64,000 nt of DNA from Siniperca chuatsi (GCF_020085105.1 NC_058044.1:29020206-29084205), one strand, 5' to 3'. Positions 51,508-64,000 are shown, counted from the first letter of the stretch. Notes: generated from the letters alone by a model not told the origin. Numbers and translations: made by a program.

Positions 51508-54500
51508 CTACACATACTCGTCGTCGCTGTTCTGAGGTGACAGATTTTCTGGTGGGGTGTGCAGGATCTCAAGACCAGACTCCTCGCTGGACCGGTCCTT
51601 GCCCTGAGCGTTCTCCTCTGCATCACTGTCTTGGCGTGATAGGTTTTCTACTGGGGTGTAGAGGGTGTCATCACGAGAGTCCTGGCTGCTTATGTGGACC
51701 TGGATCTCGTCTGGGGTGTGGCCCTCAGCATCACTGTCATGCATCCTAGCCAGGCAAAGCACAACAAGGTCATCAGTGGTGTGAGACAAACTGGAAAAAG
51801 GCCAGAGTGTGTCCCATTTCTTAATGACACGTTGATGGGACTAAGATCAGCATATTTGATTTTTTTTTTTTTTTAGGAAGCAGATATCTGCTCCTCCATT
51901 CTGCTACTAGTGTGCCTTATTCCTTGGAATAATCATTTGCGTCAGATTAGAAAATGTTAAAAACTACACGTTTTCTGCAAATGTACTGGGTTAAAATGAA
52001 ACAAGAGAAAACATTGAGACCATCTAGACTAATACCCTGTCATTTCCTGTCCTTGCTCCTCCATTTCTTCCAGTTCTTTTTTCGACATTTGGTGAACAAG
52101 ACACACGCCAAAGCAGTCTCCCAGGACATTGATAACAGTGTTGCAGCGGTCTCTGAAAGGCACAAACAGCATCAGACTATGAAAGCAGAGGATATACTGC
52201 ATGCTGCTTGACACTCTTTGCACTTCTAACGTTTTGTGTAGCTGTTGTGTAGCTGACTAACGAATAAATGGGCAAAACTTACGTTAGCTTCCTAATATGA
52301 CCAATTTAGGATGAAGAATAAAAAAAGAGGTAATATGAACTATTGGTAGACATATCTGACCTGACACATGAGTAAAATTCAATTTAATTAAATTCAATTA
52401 CAGTTCACAAAAATTACACAATATACCTCAAATTACAAAATGTTATGCAAATAACATCAGATTGAATGACCAAACTACATCAGTTAGGTTAGCATATCGC
52501 ATAATTTCCCCACTCATTCTAAACTGCATGAATACTGCTAACTGTGAAACACAAGCACACATATATACAGAAAACAAAGTTACACCTACATTTACAAAGC
52601 ATTGGCTATTGAGTTTACTATATCGCTTGGCCTAAAACTGTTATATCTGAAAGTTGTGTTACAGTCTGTGACGCTACAGTGACTTCCAGTTTAGATAGTT
52701 GATTGCTTTTGATTGGAAGGTGCTTCAGGTTTGTTGCTTGCAAACAAAAATTAATGGGAGCTTAATGCATGTTGTCCAATGCAGAGACAGCATGATACAA
52801 TGAGTAAAAACATAAAAGGTGTGATCATTACTTTAGTCTTTACTTACTTAGACATTTCTTAAGTTTTAATGGTGAAACCTGATTTAGTAAACCACTAGTT
52901 GACCAGACAACAAAAGGTCAGGACGGACTTTACACACAGACTTAACAAAAGTCATGTATTTACAAATTGCTGGCGCAAACCAATCTTGCTGTAGTAATCC
53001 ATTCATTAGACATTTTGTATCAATTTCTAGTTCTGAACAACAGATTCAACTTACAGGATCCATTCTACAACCACAAGAATGGAGGCTTCCTTCGCAGGTA
53101 AACCAATCGCTGTCAAAACAAAGAGAGTGGTCACTGCTCCTGTGGCTGGGATCCCTGCTGTTCCTATGCTGGACATTGCTGATGTCACACTGCAGATCAA
53201 ATACAGATTATGTACTCTCCAGTGGGTTTTTGAAGACAGTAATATAAAACTGTATCATACATTTTTAAAGTCACTTCCTCTTCAAGGTCCCATACTATAC
53301 ACTTTTAACCAATATTAACGCTAACTAACAGGAAGAGTGGCTTACGTAAGGGTAATTAACTGGCTCATGTCCAGATTGATGTGGTTAAATTGGGCAATGA
53401 AAACTGCTGCGATCACTTCGTAAAGGGCAGTTCCGTCCATGTTGATGTTGGTCGCAATGGGCAGCATGAAACGAGTGACTCTTTTGTCGATCTTGAGTCG
53501 CTCCTCGCAACATTGGAAAGTGAGTGGCAGTGTGGCAGAGCTAGGAGAAACACATTGCATCCTTTGTTAGTACACTACTTATATGGAAAAAAATTATAAA
53601 TGCACATAAATGCATGCAGCTCTGATGATAAATGTACAAATAAGCTGTGGTCATGAACTCACAGCTCTCTGCGATACTACACTGTTACATCATCTTACCT
53701 GGACGAGATGACCAGTGCAGTCAGTAAGGCAGGAGAAATCCCCTTGATAACAGCATAGGGGCTACGTCTCACACACAGGAAATAGATCACTGGTAGAGTT
53801 ATCGTTCCATGGATTATAAGCCTGAAACACACAATGAATGCACAATCAATACTGATTAAATCGAGTTTGCATTCACAATGTAGGAGACTTAAAAGGAGAC
53901 TACGTAACTTTTCAAAGAAGTAACACAACACTCCTCTCAAAAACGGAAAGTTAAATCCATAAGCAGCAAAATGCTCCCTTGCTCAGTTTGTTTTGCTGTT
54001 ACAGAAGTTTTACTGATGAATTAAACTTCATTTGTAAGAGGGATGTGTTATTTCTTCTTTCAAAAGTTACATAGTATTGCTTTAAAGGCCCAGTCTGGAT
54101 TTAGTATGACTCATTGTTTGTTTGGCAACTGATCATAAATAGGCCTTTTACAGCTGTTGCTACCTTTAAAAAAAGAGTCAGAAATCACTGTGAACAGTTG
54201 AGTCCCTGCACATAAAGACCAGTAAATCACTTTGAGAGTGATTGCCAAAAAACAAAAAGTGTATCACTAGTTGCTTAGATGGTCAGAAATGCTGCTAAAC
54301 TTATAACCGAAGTGCCATTTTGGCAACAGTGCTAAAACAGTAAAGGTGAACATACCCAAGAACAACGACAATCATGAACTTTCCGAGTTTCAAGGTAGTT
54401 TCCCAGTCGTGAACCTCAACAACATGGCCTGCAATTATGAACAGCAATCCAAATGGCAAGTAGCTGGAAAGAAAACCATGAAATGAAAAAATAAAGGAAA

Positions 54501-57500
54501 TAAAGTCCAAAAGAAACCAGTCAGGTTTCTCTAATTTCAGAAAATGGAAGAAATCAAATGTGATTATGAATACATATTGTTGACCCCAAAACTTTAAAAA
54601 ATAACTGAAACCCCTTTAGAACACGAGTAACATTTAAGAAATACAATTTTACTATTTCTAATGGCACTACTGTGAGGAGAAAAGACCCAATATTTGTACT
54701 ACATTCAGTGTTTTAGCATAAACACTCACTTTAAACTGAGGGATATGTATTTATCAAATGTTTTTAAATATGGAGAAAGAGAATCGTGTATTTTATGGTG
54801 TGTTGTTTCACTTTACCCCAGTATCATGTTGACCACACATTTTGTGGCCTCGTTGAGGACGGTAAAGACCTGTACAAGGACTTTCCCCTTTTCTCCCATT
54901 CTGTTGAGGGTTACGCCAAAAACACAAGACCACACAATCAGTCCTAACATGTTGGCTCCTTCAACATGATGGCCCACCAGTCGCACTTCCGTCGCATTCT
55001 GGAGCAAGACCAGAAACTCGTTAAGAATAATGGTCTGAGAGCAACTTCGTGTATCAAAGATCATCACTGCAAATGTAAACTTCACAAAAATAACCTTCAT
55101 AAAGACAAGGGGGAAATATTTACTGTTTCCAGGCTAAAATTGTGCTCATCTGCTTCAATTTCAAGCTCCACCCTCTCTGTCTTGTACTGTGATAAAAAGA
55201 ATAATTAGTGTTCATATCACATTACATGGAAAGAGAAGAAATGAGTAGTATATACTGTAGTATGCCTTAATGAAAAACATACTTGTCGGAAGCAAGCCTC
55301 AATCAGGTTATGTGGGACCACGTTCCTATAAACAATAAACAAAAGTCACACTATCAGTAAGCTTGTAAATGTTGGCAAACCACACAAGAAATGCAGCCTC
55401 ATCAAGGACATGATGTGACATTTGCTAGATGTTTGCGTAACTTTGTAGAACACCTGACATACAGAAATATTTCTGCTTAAGAAAAACATAAATCGAGTAA
55501 GGAATATAAGCGATTTGAAGTCTCTACTTAGATGTTCCAGCACTTTCTGAAATTGCAGCGACTGACCTAAAAACCTTGCTGAACTGAATATGCAGAGAAA
55601 CCAGAAATGATGTCAGAATATACACTTTCTTCTCACCTTATTAGATCCGACAAGGCATTGACAGCCGAGAAGGACTCCTCATCTTCTATCTCATCCTTTT
55701 CAACAGTATGAGACACTCCTGGCTTGATCAACAGTACCAATATTAACCCTACAACACATAATCCAGGGTTGAACAAAAGATATATAGCTTTTTCATGTAT
55801 GTGTGAGTGCAACACTGCACAGCTGCTAGATTCAAATATCATACTGGACTGACTAGGGGATACTACTGCTACTACTGAAAATCATTTGGAAAAACATTTG
55901 TTTCAGTAGTGCTTCACAAAAAAAGTTGCAAAGTGCTTTACATGGTATAAAACTGTGAAAAGCAAGAAAAATAGAACAACCAACCAAATTGGTTGGTTGT
56001 GTGAAGCAGGAGATGACATCTGGAAAATTAAATGAACTCACTATTACTTTGTATGCTCACAGCAGACATTCAAACACAGGTTTAAAGAATAACATTAATA
56101 ATAGCTGGATTCCACTTAGCTGTCCAAGTTCATTGACGCTAGTATTGTGCATGCTAGCTCACTGAGAAAACACCTGTACTTTCCCTGCTAGGACAAGTCA
56201 AACTGTTTGCTGTGAAGAAAAAGGTCTAATATGCATAAAACATAAAGAACACCTTTTTGAAGATGACCATGGAAGAAATTAGTAAATTTGTTACCTGATT
56301 GAGAAAGCTGTGTTAAAATGGTGACAAAGGCTAAGAGTGAGTTTTAAATAGCACATTTACACGCTCAAGCGAAGAAAAAAAAGTCACTTGCAACGTTAAA
56401 ATACCTCAGGTATGTATTTTATTGTGTTCATCAACAAAAAGGGCACCTTTCCTAATAACAGCAGCTTACCTGTAGCCACAGACAGAAGAGTGGTTGAGAC
56501 AAAGTATGCTGCTGCACGTACAGCGATTCTTCTGGAAGTTTCAACGTTTAGACCAGAAACACCTATAAAAAACAACAACATAAGCTACGGCCTGCAGACT
56601 AAAGGCTGGAGGGTCCCTAGGGTCATATATGTTAGGGGAAGTTAGTTACATCTGAGGAGTAACAAGTGAGTTTAGGTACGTTGCTTGAGACATCTGTAAG
56701 GATCATTTTGAGACATACAGTATGTCATTACTCAACTGTGAACCAATGGTGTTAGACATGTAAAATACTGTATTATTCAGATACTGCCTGTTTGAAATTT
56801 AAAACGTGGCTTTAGTCAATGCATGTATAGTTGATTTCAAATTAGGTATTATTCCCATGAAAAAGTATCTATGTATTTATGAAGATTTTTATTCCTGTAA
56901 CCTGACAATCAATAACCACCACCTATGCTACACACACACTATACAGACTGTAATTATTCTACTGGGCAACTATACTATATAATAACTCTGTAAAACCTGT
57001 TGGCTTTGAATCTTTATGAGCTTCCCATCAGCCATAGGGTGTCACAGAGTGTATACATATCCCATAGTGCTGAACCAGTCAGAGTCAACCGGCTGTCAAA
57101 CATGTTGCCGTACACATAAAGGAAGCCAGCACGTCCTGTGTGTACGACAGCCACAGCTTACAGAGAGCTGCAGTTTCACCCACTTTGTAATTTAGCCTCT
57201 GTTCCACTTGCCTCTGTGTTTATAGTGTTTACTTCCTGATTAGCATTCTACTTTGGTTTCAGTTGTTGTGTTAAGTTTATGATCTAAGTTGTTTATACGT
57301 TCCTTATTTGTGCTTATACTCCATTTTCCTTGACTCATTTTCCCTGGGTTCATTTTTATTGTTACTGCCTTCATCCCCTGAACATTTAACATTGTTAAAG
57401 GCAAAACGGATGCTAGCACTATCATGGAAAAATATAAATAGACCAAGTATTGGTAAATGGCTAAAAGAACTGCCTGCATGTATCTCCTGTTTTATTCTAT

Positions 57501-57747
57501 AATTCTAAAATTACTGATTCTATTAAGGGAAAACAAGAGCTATTTTAAAATGTATGGGGTCCTTTTATTAATTATCTTGAACATACAGACTTGGAAAGTA
57601 AACTGGGTCAGCGGAGTGAATTTGGAGATGATTGATGTGCTCCTCTGCAGGGAGCAGGATGGAAGCCAAGCATGCCTCGCTTTATGGTGACTGTATGGTG
57701 GGATAAAGTTGGACATTGGTGATTACTATCTGTAGGAGAAATGTTTT

Positions 57748-57779
<32 letters not shown>

Positions 57780-60700
57780 TTTATTAAAAATTTCTATTTA
57801 TTTTTTATGTATTTTTATTTAATAAAATTTTTTATTTGTCTTGTGTATGTTTGTATATTGATATAGTTATGTATCATTTATGTTTCTTCAAAATCTAATA
57901 AAAAAAGTATAAAAAAAAAGAACATTTCTTTCATTTGTCTTTCTGAAAAACCTGAAATATAACACTGGAGTTTTCAGTCAATATTCTAAGATATATAACA
58001 AGATAAATGGATATGTACTTCAGTAATGGCAGGTTAAATTTGAACACCTGCACATGATAAAACCATTATTTACAGCATTCAGCAACAACATATCCCAGGA
58101 GTTGTAGCCGCGGGTCTTAGAAGAGGATCAGAAGTTCAGATGATAAAGATGCTATTCACCAAAAATTCACCAATCAACAGAGCACACAGTAAACCGTTTT
58201 CATTGAGACTACTTTCTAACAAATGAATAGTCCCAGTTAAGTAGGTGGTGGACCACAAGCCAATGTTGTAGGTTTCAAAACATAAAAGAAAGCTTTGCAA
58301 ATGTTTTAAAAAAGGCATAGAATACATTCATCATCATTGTTAGACCTTAAAGCAAGACTATGTAACTTTTGAAAGAAGAAATAACAAATGTCCTCTAACA
58401 AATTAAAAGTTGAATTCATACGCAATAAAATGCACCATTGCTCTATTCGATAACTTCATGGGTTTTGCTGCTGCAGCCTTACTTGGTATAACCAGTATCT
58501 TATAGTAGCTAATGTTAACTAATGTTAGCAAACTGTGACATTACTGAGTCAGTTTGTTGATTTCATGGCTGATTGACCATTATCCCATAATTGAGACTTG
58601 TGGCCACAGTGGCTGCTGTTCAGCAAAAGTTACATAGACTAGCTTTAAGGACACACACTCTATTTAGGTTTAATAAGCGTAGACTTGCCAAACCACCAGT
58701 ATGTTCCTTTTAAATGCTGTGTGTATAACATGTATAACCTAATGTAACAATTAACAGTGTGAGAAATGCTCCTGTGGCTTACCTGTTATCACACTTGTAA
58801 CAATAAGAGGAACGGTAACCACCTGAAGCATCCGCATGAGTATTTCTCCCGGAAAGCCGATGTAGATTTGGTCGTGTTCGGACATAGGGACATAAGACTT
58901 GAGAATTACACCAAGGACAACACCTGCGAGACAATAACAAAGAAAATGGTTTAAATAGCTGGGAATAGAAATGTAATAGAGGTAAAACAATACTAAAACT
59001 TTCATCTTTTCAGCCAACCATAAATAATAAGTTGGAAATTCATAGAGCACATCAAATTCTTAAGCAAAGCCACATTGACCAATAAAACCTAATGTCATAT
59101 TCAGGCTAAAACGTGGCTCTTGAATAATTACATGTACATCAAACAGAGTTCACATAATAATATATAAATAATTCATCACTTGTTATCTTTGTTTCCATGT
59201 TTACTGCTATATAATATAGACCAATTCTGTCTTGAAGTTGTGCACTGTGTATCCTTACATGCCTGAAAATACATTTAGACTTTTTTAAAAACAGATCAAC
59301 TTCTAAACATCAAGGGGTGTACACTGCTGTCAGCCAAAGTGTTAGTATTGATACTACCACTGGATGGCACCAAAGAAAGACATTTTCAAATCCTACACAT
59401 AGTGGCTTTAAGTCATGGTGTACAAGATACTTGACCTCCTGTCATAGAATAATCCCATAAAATTATTAATTATGAAGTGACAAAAAGCACAACCTGCTTC
59501 ACTGTCATTTAACTGCCTGAACATGTCGCCCACACACAAGTTAAGCAGGAATAATATCTCACTCTGCCAAGCCTCATTACTTACATGAAAAGTGTCACAT
59601 ACATAACTAACCCATCTTACCTGCATATTCTGACAGGTGTAGCAATTAACATGGATTCTCAGTAGATATTTAGGTGCTCCTCCAACACTCATTTTTTGAA
59701 TCTGATAAATCTTCATTGATTCACTCAAAAAACTTAGTATGTAGCCAAGAAACTCATGATCAAAGTGGAATGGCAACAATGGTAACTGGCAACATTTTGA
59801 GCTTTTAAAGCCAAAATAAAAAGAAATAATTTGAACCTGAGAATTCTCTCATTCGCCTTAGAAAGGACACTAGCCAGATCATCACTGCTACGAATGTTAT
59901 CTGTTTAATCTTTTATGACAGGAACCAACAGCACTGACATCACAGAGTCAAGCAGAATGCCACTGACTCCCCAGCTCTTGATAAAACTTACAAGTCAGAA
60001 AGATAAAGATTTGAAAGTGATTCATGATGAAGCTAATTTGACATGCCTGTTTCACGTGTGCAAAGTCTCGTGTCTGTAGATACACACACTCTGTGATCAT
60101 TCGTCATAGAAATGAATGTCGATGATAAACATTTTACTTTGGGTTATGGTCACTCTTAAAGTAACGGTAATGATTTAAACTGTCCACTAGATGAAGCTGT
60201 TTAACCTGTCTCTACGGGGTCTTTTTCCTTTTCTTTTTCTTTATAGCATCACAATTTGTGACCCTAACTTAATACTTTGCAGGCACAATCTTTAGTAACA
60301 GTTGCTATCAAAATAAAAGTATGCCAATGATTAAAAACGTCAGGGCACAAAATCTGATGGGTCACAGAATTTGGTGCAACACCGCCGGGATGCTCTGGTT
60401 GCCAACAGAATGTGGCATTTTTATGTAATTTCATACAAAACATGTCCTCAGACCAACATTTCTCTCTGCTGGACAGAATCTTAAATGTATCTTAATGTTA
60501 GCTAAAGCAGGATATTATGACTGACAGTGAATTTTTGGTGTAATTAGGTTAAAAAATTATTTGACAACATAAATTAATTATGCAGTTGCATCCTGGGAAA
60601 TGCACATTTAACGTAGTGTTATAACTTCAATATTTCCTGAAAATGTCTGGTTTGGGTTAGCTATGTCAATGGATGGTCATTCAAATATGTTTTTATATCG

Positions 60701-61026
60701 TTTGAATTAATTTTTTTCTATCAATTAAGATTGAATCCCAAGTCACATAAAAATCCTCTACTACAGATACTTTTTGCCAATACAATTTCCTATGTATTGC
60801 TAACTGTTACACAAGCCAGCTCTAATGATGTAACGTTAAAGTCAGCATTACTGGCTAACTAACTTCTAACTTACGCTAGTTATCGCTTACCCAGGGCAAC
60901 AGCTGTCAGACTTGAAGCCAGAAATTTATTCAGCAGAATGTAGTCCCAGCATTTCTTCAAACGGCTACCGCAGCCTCTGATGCTAGAAGTGTTAGCCTCC
61001 TCAGCAACGTTATTCTCCATTTCCAT
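51508..61026 (-). CDS. SLC1-family (EAAT-like) sodium-coupled amino-acid transporter
   Basis: Elevator-type plasma-membrane transporter of 561 residues in 13 coding exons (minus): 61026-60891, 58923-58783, 56562-56470, 55748-55637, 55325-55283, 55186-55124, 54998-54817, 54463-54356, 53821-53699, 53540-53346, 53189-53055, 52152-52036 and 51745-51508. All phases join and the sum is divisible by three. Landmarks are [13 protein letters not shown] (scaffold), [16 protein letters not shown], an extracellular loop with the sequons NFS and NAT, SSSSATLP (HP1, 332-339), NMDGT (367-371, Na+ site), SSIGTAGIP (HP2) and [12 protein letters not shown] (TM8, 445-456). EAATs have Arg where this has Asn448; the Na+ ligands Asn452 and Asp456 are kept. 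The acidic, repetitive C-tail ends in DEYV. A non-coding exon ends at 61202 (donor CTG|GTGAGT). It may belong to the non-mammalian SLC1A8/SLC1A9 group or a fish-specific branch; the exact orthologue was not settled. Confidence 0.93.
53889..54088. repeat. MITE family D, short copy in an SLC1 intron
   Basis: The left end TTAAAAGGAGACTACGTAAC and the right end AAAAGTTACATAGTATTGC are inverted versions of each other and match the ends of 58345-58650. Confidence 0.7.
57745..57920 (+). repeat. AT-rich low-complexity block with (TA)n
   Basis: A T run is followed by about 12 TA units and then T/A-rich sequence with little information content, inside an SLC1 intron. Confidence 0.85.
58345..58650. repeat. 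MITE family D, complete copy
   Basis: The terminal inverted repeats CCTTAAAGCAAGACTATGTA and TACATAGACTAGCTTTAAGG match in 24 of 26 positions when extended. It is about 306 bases, non-coding, in an SLC1 intron. Confidence 0.78.
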
Positions 61027-61314
61027 GCAGACTAGTTAGCTAAAAGTAAACAAACTGACATTAGCTAGCTACAGCGTTATCAAAATACTTCACTAATACT
61101 TTTTATACGTATATACTTCAAATTTACTATTTTAACAGTTGATTTATTAGTCAACTAAACAGGTTATTATGATAGAGTAAGTTAGCGTTAACGTTACTCA
61201 CCAGAATAGATGAAGAGAGCTCGGCAGCATCGGTCGGTCTCTGTTTTGCTCTTTTAGTGTTTTGGTTCAAAACCGATTTTGAACGTTCTAACTCTACGAC
61301 AAATATGTTGAGAA

Positions 61315-61323
61315 TCACGTGAC
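61315..61323. promoter_or_regulatory. E-box (CACGTG) upstream of the SLC1 gene
   Basis: TCACGTGAC lies about 110 bases upstream of the donor of the putative non-coding first exon. It is a palindromic E-box bound by USF and MITF/TFE-type factors. A promoter role is inferred. Confidence 0.4.
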
Positions 61324-61354
61324 CTGATCAGACTCCCTGATCTTTTCATCAATT

Positions 61355-61560
61355 AAATTCAGTGGAGCTTTATTGGCATGGGAAACATACGTTTACATTG
61401 CCAAAGCAAGTGTGAAATAAAAACATGTATATAAACAGAAGAATTGTGCTATTAAAATTATATAATATATACACATACACAGCTAGGCCGCACTACGGAG
61501 CCCCCTAAAGGTCATGGCGAGAATTGTTTTGAGGACTGCTTTTGCGTTCCCTCGCAATGT
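61355..61560. repeat. two repeat fragments upstream of the SLC1 gene
   Basis: GGAGCTTTATTGGCATGGGA, then GTTTACATTGCCAAAGCAAG (61362-61412) is a very common teleost repeat end. ACGGAGCCCCCTAAAGGTCA at 61495 matches the sequence just right of the 49-50 kb foldback (about 50424-50475). Confidence 0.6.
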
Positions 61561-62590
61561 GGCAGCGGCAGCTAGCAGTGGCACTTCCGGCCACGGCTGC
61601 TGTGGGAGGATATTTGTGAGGATATTTAGCTATATCCAGGAGTTTTTGAAACACTTACTTATTAGTAGTATTATTCAGCAGCTCAGCAGATGCATACTGA
61701 CATCAGCAAACATCAGCAAATGGGTGCTGGTTGACATGCATAGTAAAACAAAACCAGTACCAATACAAAGTTATAGTCTTTTACAATAAAATAAAGTTTA
61801 TAAAACTGAATACATGAAAATTTGTAATAAGTTATCTTACTACAGTGGGAGTCATGTATATTATGGATTATAATAAAAATAACACTGTCTCTGTTGAGTT
61901 TAAAGTGATTAAAAACCTCCACTGATGTTTCTGTCTTCAGATCCAGAGGGATTACATTAAAGACTTTGAGTCCAGAAATGCAGAAGGCGTGTTCCCAGCT
62001 GGTCTGACATGTTGTCATTGTGAGCAGTAAGTCTCTGGATCTGAGGTCTCTACAAGAAACATATTTTGGCAGCATATCAACTATCACGCCTGATGAAAAG
62101 TGCATGACTTTAAGACAGATTTTAAGATCTTAAAATATATAAACTCAGACTAACTGGAAGCCGAAGCAGAGACTTCACAACTGGTGTGTGCTCTTGTCCT
62201 TTCTCTAGTTGAAACTGTCGCAGCAGCATGATTATGTACCACTTGTAACTAGTAACCTTGAAGGACACCTACTTGAAATTGCTCCAGGTGCTAACGAGGT
62301 GATTGGCTTGCATCTGTGCCATCCAGCCTTGCTGCTTATTGGGCAACCAGTTCAGAAGCTGGCCAATCAGTATGCCAAGCCAGCTATAAAAGAAGTCCAG
62401 GGGGCAGACTGTTTGATTCTGTGATGCTGGTTATGTGAGTGGATTGTGTATGAGCAAACTTGGCAAAATGCTAAAGAAAGGTATGTGGAAAGCAGTTGGA
62501 AGTTTGGGGTACCCTGTACATTTTTTCACTCATAGTTCTGTCTGTCTAGAAACACTAGGTTTAGCGGTTGGTGCCACCTCTGTAAGTTTT
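61561..62590. other. no gene recognised
   Basis: Unique-looking sequence with only weak open frames and no splice-supported homology. The decayed LINE may begin within its last few hundred bases. Confidence 0.5.
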
Positions 62591-63790
62591 GTTTAGTTCT
62601 TGTTGCAGATAATATGGTTGCACGTGCGTCTGCAGCACTGTGCATTGGACAGCGTGGTCAGTAACACTGGGGCCCCTCAGGGGACTGTCCTCTCCCTTCC
62701 TCTTCACCATCTACACCACAGACTTCAGCTGCCACAGAGTCCTGCCACCTTCAGAAGTTTTCTGATGACTCTGCTGTGGTGAGATGTATCAGCAGTGTTG
62801 ATGAGACTGAGTACAGGGCTGTGGTGGGGGACTTGTCTCATGGTGTGAGCAGAACCATCTGCAGCTCAATGCGACTAAGTCTAAGGAGCTGGTTGTGGAT
62901 CTACGAAGGGCCAAGGCACCAGTGACCCCGGTTTCCATCCAGGGGGTCAGTGTGGACATTGTTGAGGACTACAAGTACCTGGGAGTACACATGGACAATA
63001 AACGGGACTGGGCTAAGAATACTCAAGCTCTTTACAGGAAGGGCCAGAGCCGCCTCTATTTTCTGAGGAGGCTGAGGTCCTTCAACATCTGCCGGACAAT
63101 GCTGAAGATGTTTTGAGTCTGTGGTGGCCAGTGCTATCCTGAATGCTGTTGCATGCTGGGGCAGCAGGCTGAGGGTAGCGGACACCAACATAATCAACAA
63201 ACTGATCCGTAAGGCCAGTGACATTGTGGGGGTGGAGCTGGACTCTCTGGCGGTGGTGTCAGAGAGGAGGATGCTGGCCAAACTACACGCCATCTTGGAC
63301 AGTGTCTCCCACCCGCTCCATGACGTGCTGGTCAAGCAAAGGAGCATCTTCAGCGGAAGACTCTCTCCCCACACACACACACACACACAAAAAAGCACCA
63401 GAGTGCCACAGGAAGTCATTACATCTCTGCAATACTTGACATAATTGTGCAATATTCTGTGTAATAATCCTGTGCAATATTTTAGTTTAAAATTCCCAAT
63501 TTATTGATTACTCATACCTCTATTACTGCTGTGCAATATCCTTCGTTTCATTATAAGCTACACCTAACTTGACAGTTCATGCACTATTACCTTATACCGT
63601 ATTATCATCAACCCGTAAACCCACTTTGTACTTCACACTTATTTTATACTTATACCCACTTGGTACTAAATTTATTTTCTGACAAGTATTTTTTTTATTT
63701 ATTTTTTTTTTTTTTTGCTAGTACTTCTATTCCTGTGTGCACTGACATAAAGGTGAGCTGCTGTAACAAGAGTTTCCCCCCGGGGATCAA
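62590..63790 (+). mobile_element. decayed L2-like LINE, 3' half with tail
   Basis: Broken frames give NTGAPQGTVLS (reverse transcriptase), KELVVDLRRAKAP, VDIVEDYKYLGVHMDNK, YFLRRLRSFN and VVASAILNAVACWGS, and then a 3' tail with CTTATACCCACTTGGTAC, GCTAGTACTTCTATTCC and CCCCGGGGATCAA. Frameshifts and stops show that it is inactive. The tail also occurs alone at 10031-10165. Confidence 0.85.
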
Positions 63791-64000
63791 AATTACATAG
63801 TATTATGTTCATGGCGTTTTGTTGGAAATAAATCAAATGTTGCTTTAATGTGTCTTTTGTTAATTTAAAGGGAATAGCATGAATATAGAATACCCTAATG
63901 TGACATGCTTTAAACACTAAGCACTTTAAGCACTGTAGTATTTCATATGTGCTGCAGATACATTGTTGCAAGAGACTCTTCTGGACATTTGGAGTACTGT

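Noticed and set aside
59408..59779. 123-codon open frame on the minus strand
   Set aside because: It lies in an intron of the SLC1 gene, resembles no family I know, has no supporting splice structure, and its composition is that of surrounding AT-rich sequence.
61514..61789. 91-codon plus-strand frame beginning MARIVLRTAF
   Set aside because: It starts within a repeat fragment upstream of the SLC1 gene, and nothing supports it as a gene.
62901..63452. 183-codon open frame on the minus strand
   Set aside because: It is the antisense of the decayed LINE; the plus strand holds the reverse-transcriptase motifs.

Overview
This is a eukaryotic, almost certainly teleost fish (probably percomorph) nuclear window. 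It is AT-rich, with short-to-medium GT-AG introns, many dinucleotide and tetranucleotide microsatellites, and several copies of interspersed families typical of teleost genomes (foldback MITEs, tRNA-derived SINEs, L2-like LINE fragments). No prokaryotic features, CRISPR arrays or intact viruses were seen. Exons were assembled by hand from splice sites, reading frame and family resemblance; in every model intron phases match and coding length is a multiple of three. Gene names rest on recalled family features, not on database searches.

Layout. (1) 1-18.5 kb, plus strand: pecam1 (CD31) without its signal-peptide end, which lies left of the window. It has six one-exon Ig domains, a transmembrane exon and a many-exon cytoplasmic tail with three ITIM-like tyrosine motifs. 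A separate terminal exon at 11.34 kb, with its own stop and AATAAA, predicts a second, ITIM-free tail. (2) 18.5-28.6 kb: gene-poor, repeat-rich spacer. (3) 28.8-41.7 kb, plus: p4hb, a complete 514-residue protein disulfide isomerase with two CGHC sites and an HDEL end. (4) 43.5-45.6 kb, plus: ppp1r27, a 167-residue ankyrin-repeat PP1-binding protein behind a TATA box. (5) 46.2-48.9 kb, minus: anapc11, the 84-residue RING subunit of the anaphase-promoting complex. (6) 51.5-61.3 kb, minus: a complete 561-residue SLC1-family (EAAT-like) sodium-coupled amino-acid transporter in 13 coding exons. (7) 61.4-64 kb: repeats ending in a decayed LINE.

The genes are not an operon and act independently: endothelial/leukocyte adhesion (pecam1), ER disulfide formation (p4hb), phosphatase regulation (ppp1r27), cell-cycle ubiquitination (anapc11) and amino-acid transport (slc1). 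From general knowledge, P4HB, PPP1R27 and ANAPC11 also lie close together on human 17q25, which supports those calls. No wholly new system was found. The most unusual points are the SLC1 transporter, which has Asn where acidic-amino-acid transporters have the substrate-binding Arg and carries a repetitive acidic C-tail; the two alternative pecam1 tails; and a 1.3-kb foldback element between anapc11 and the transporter.
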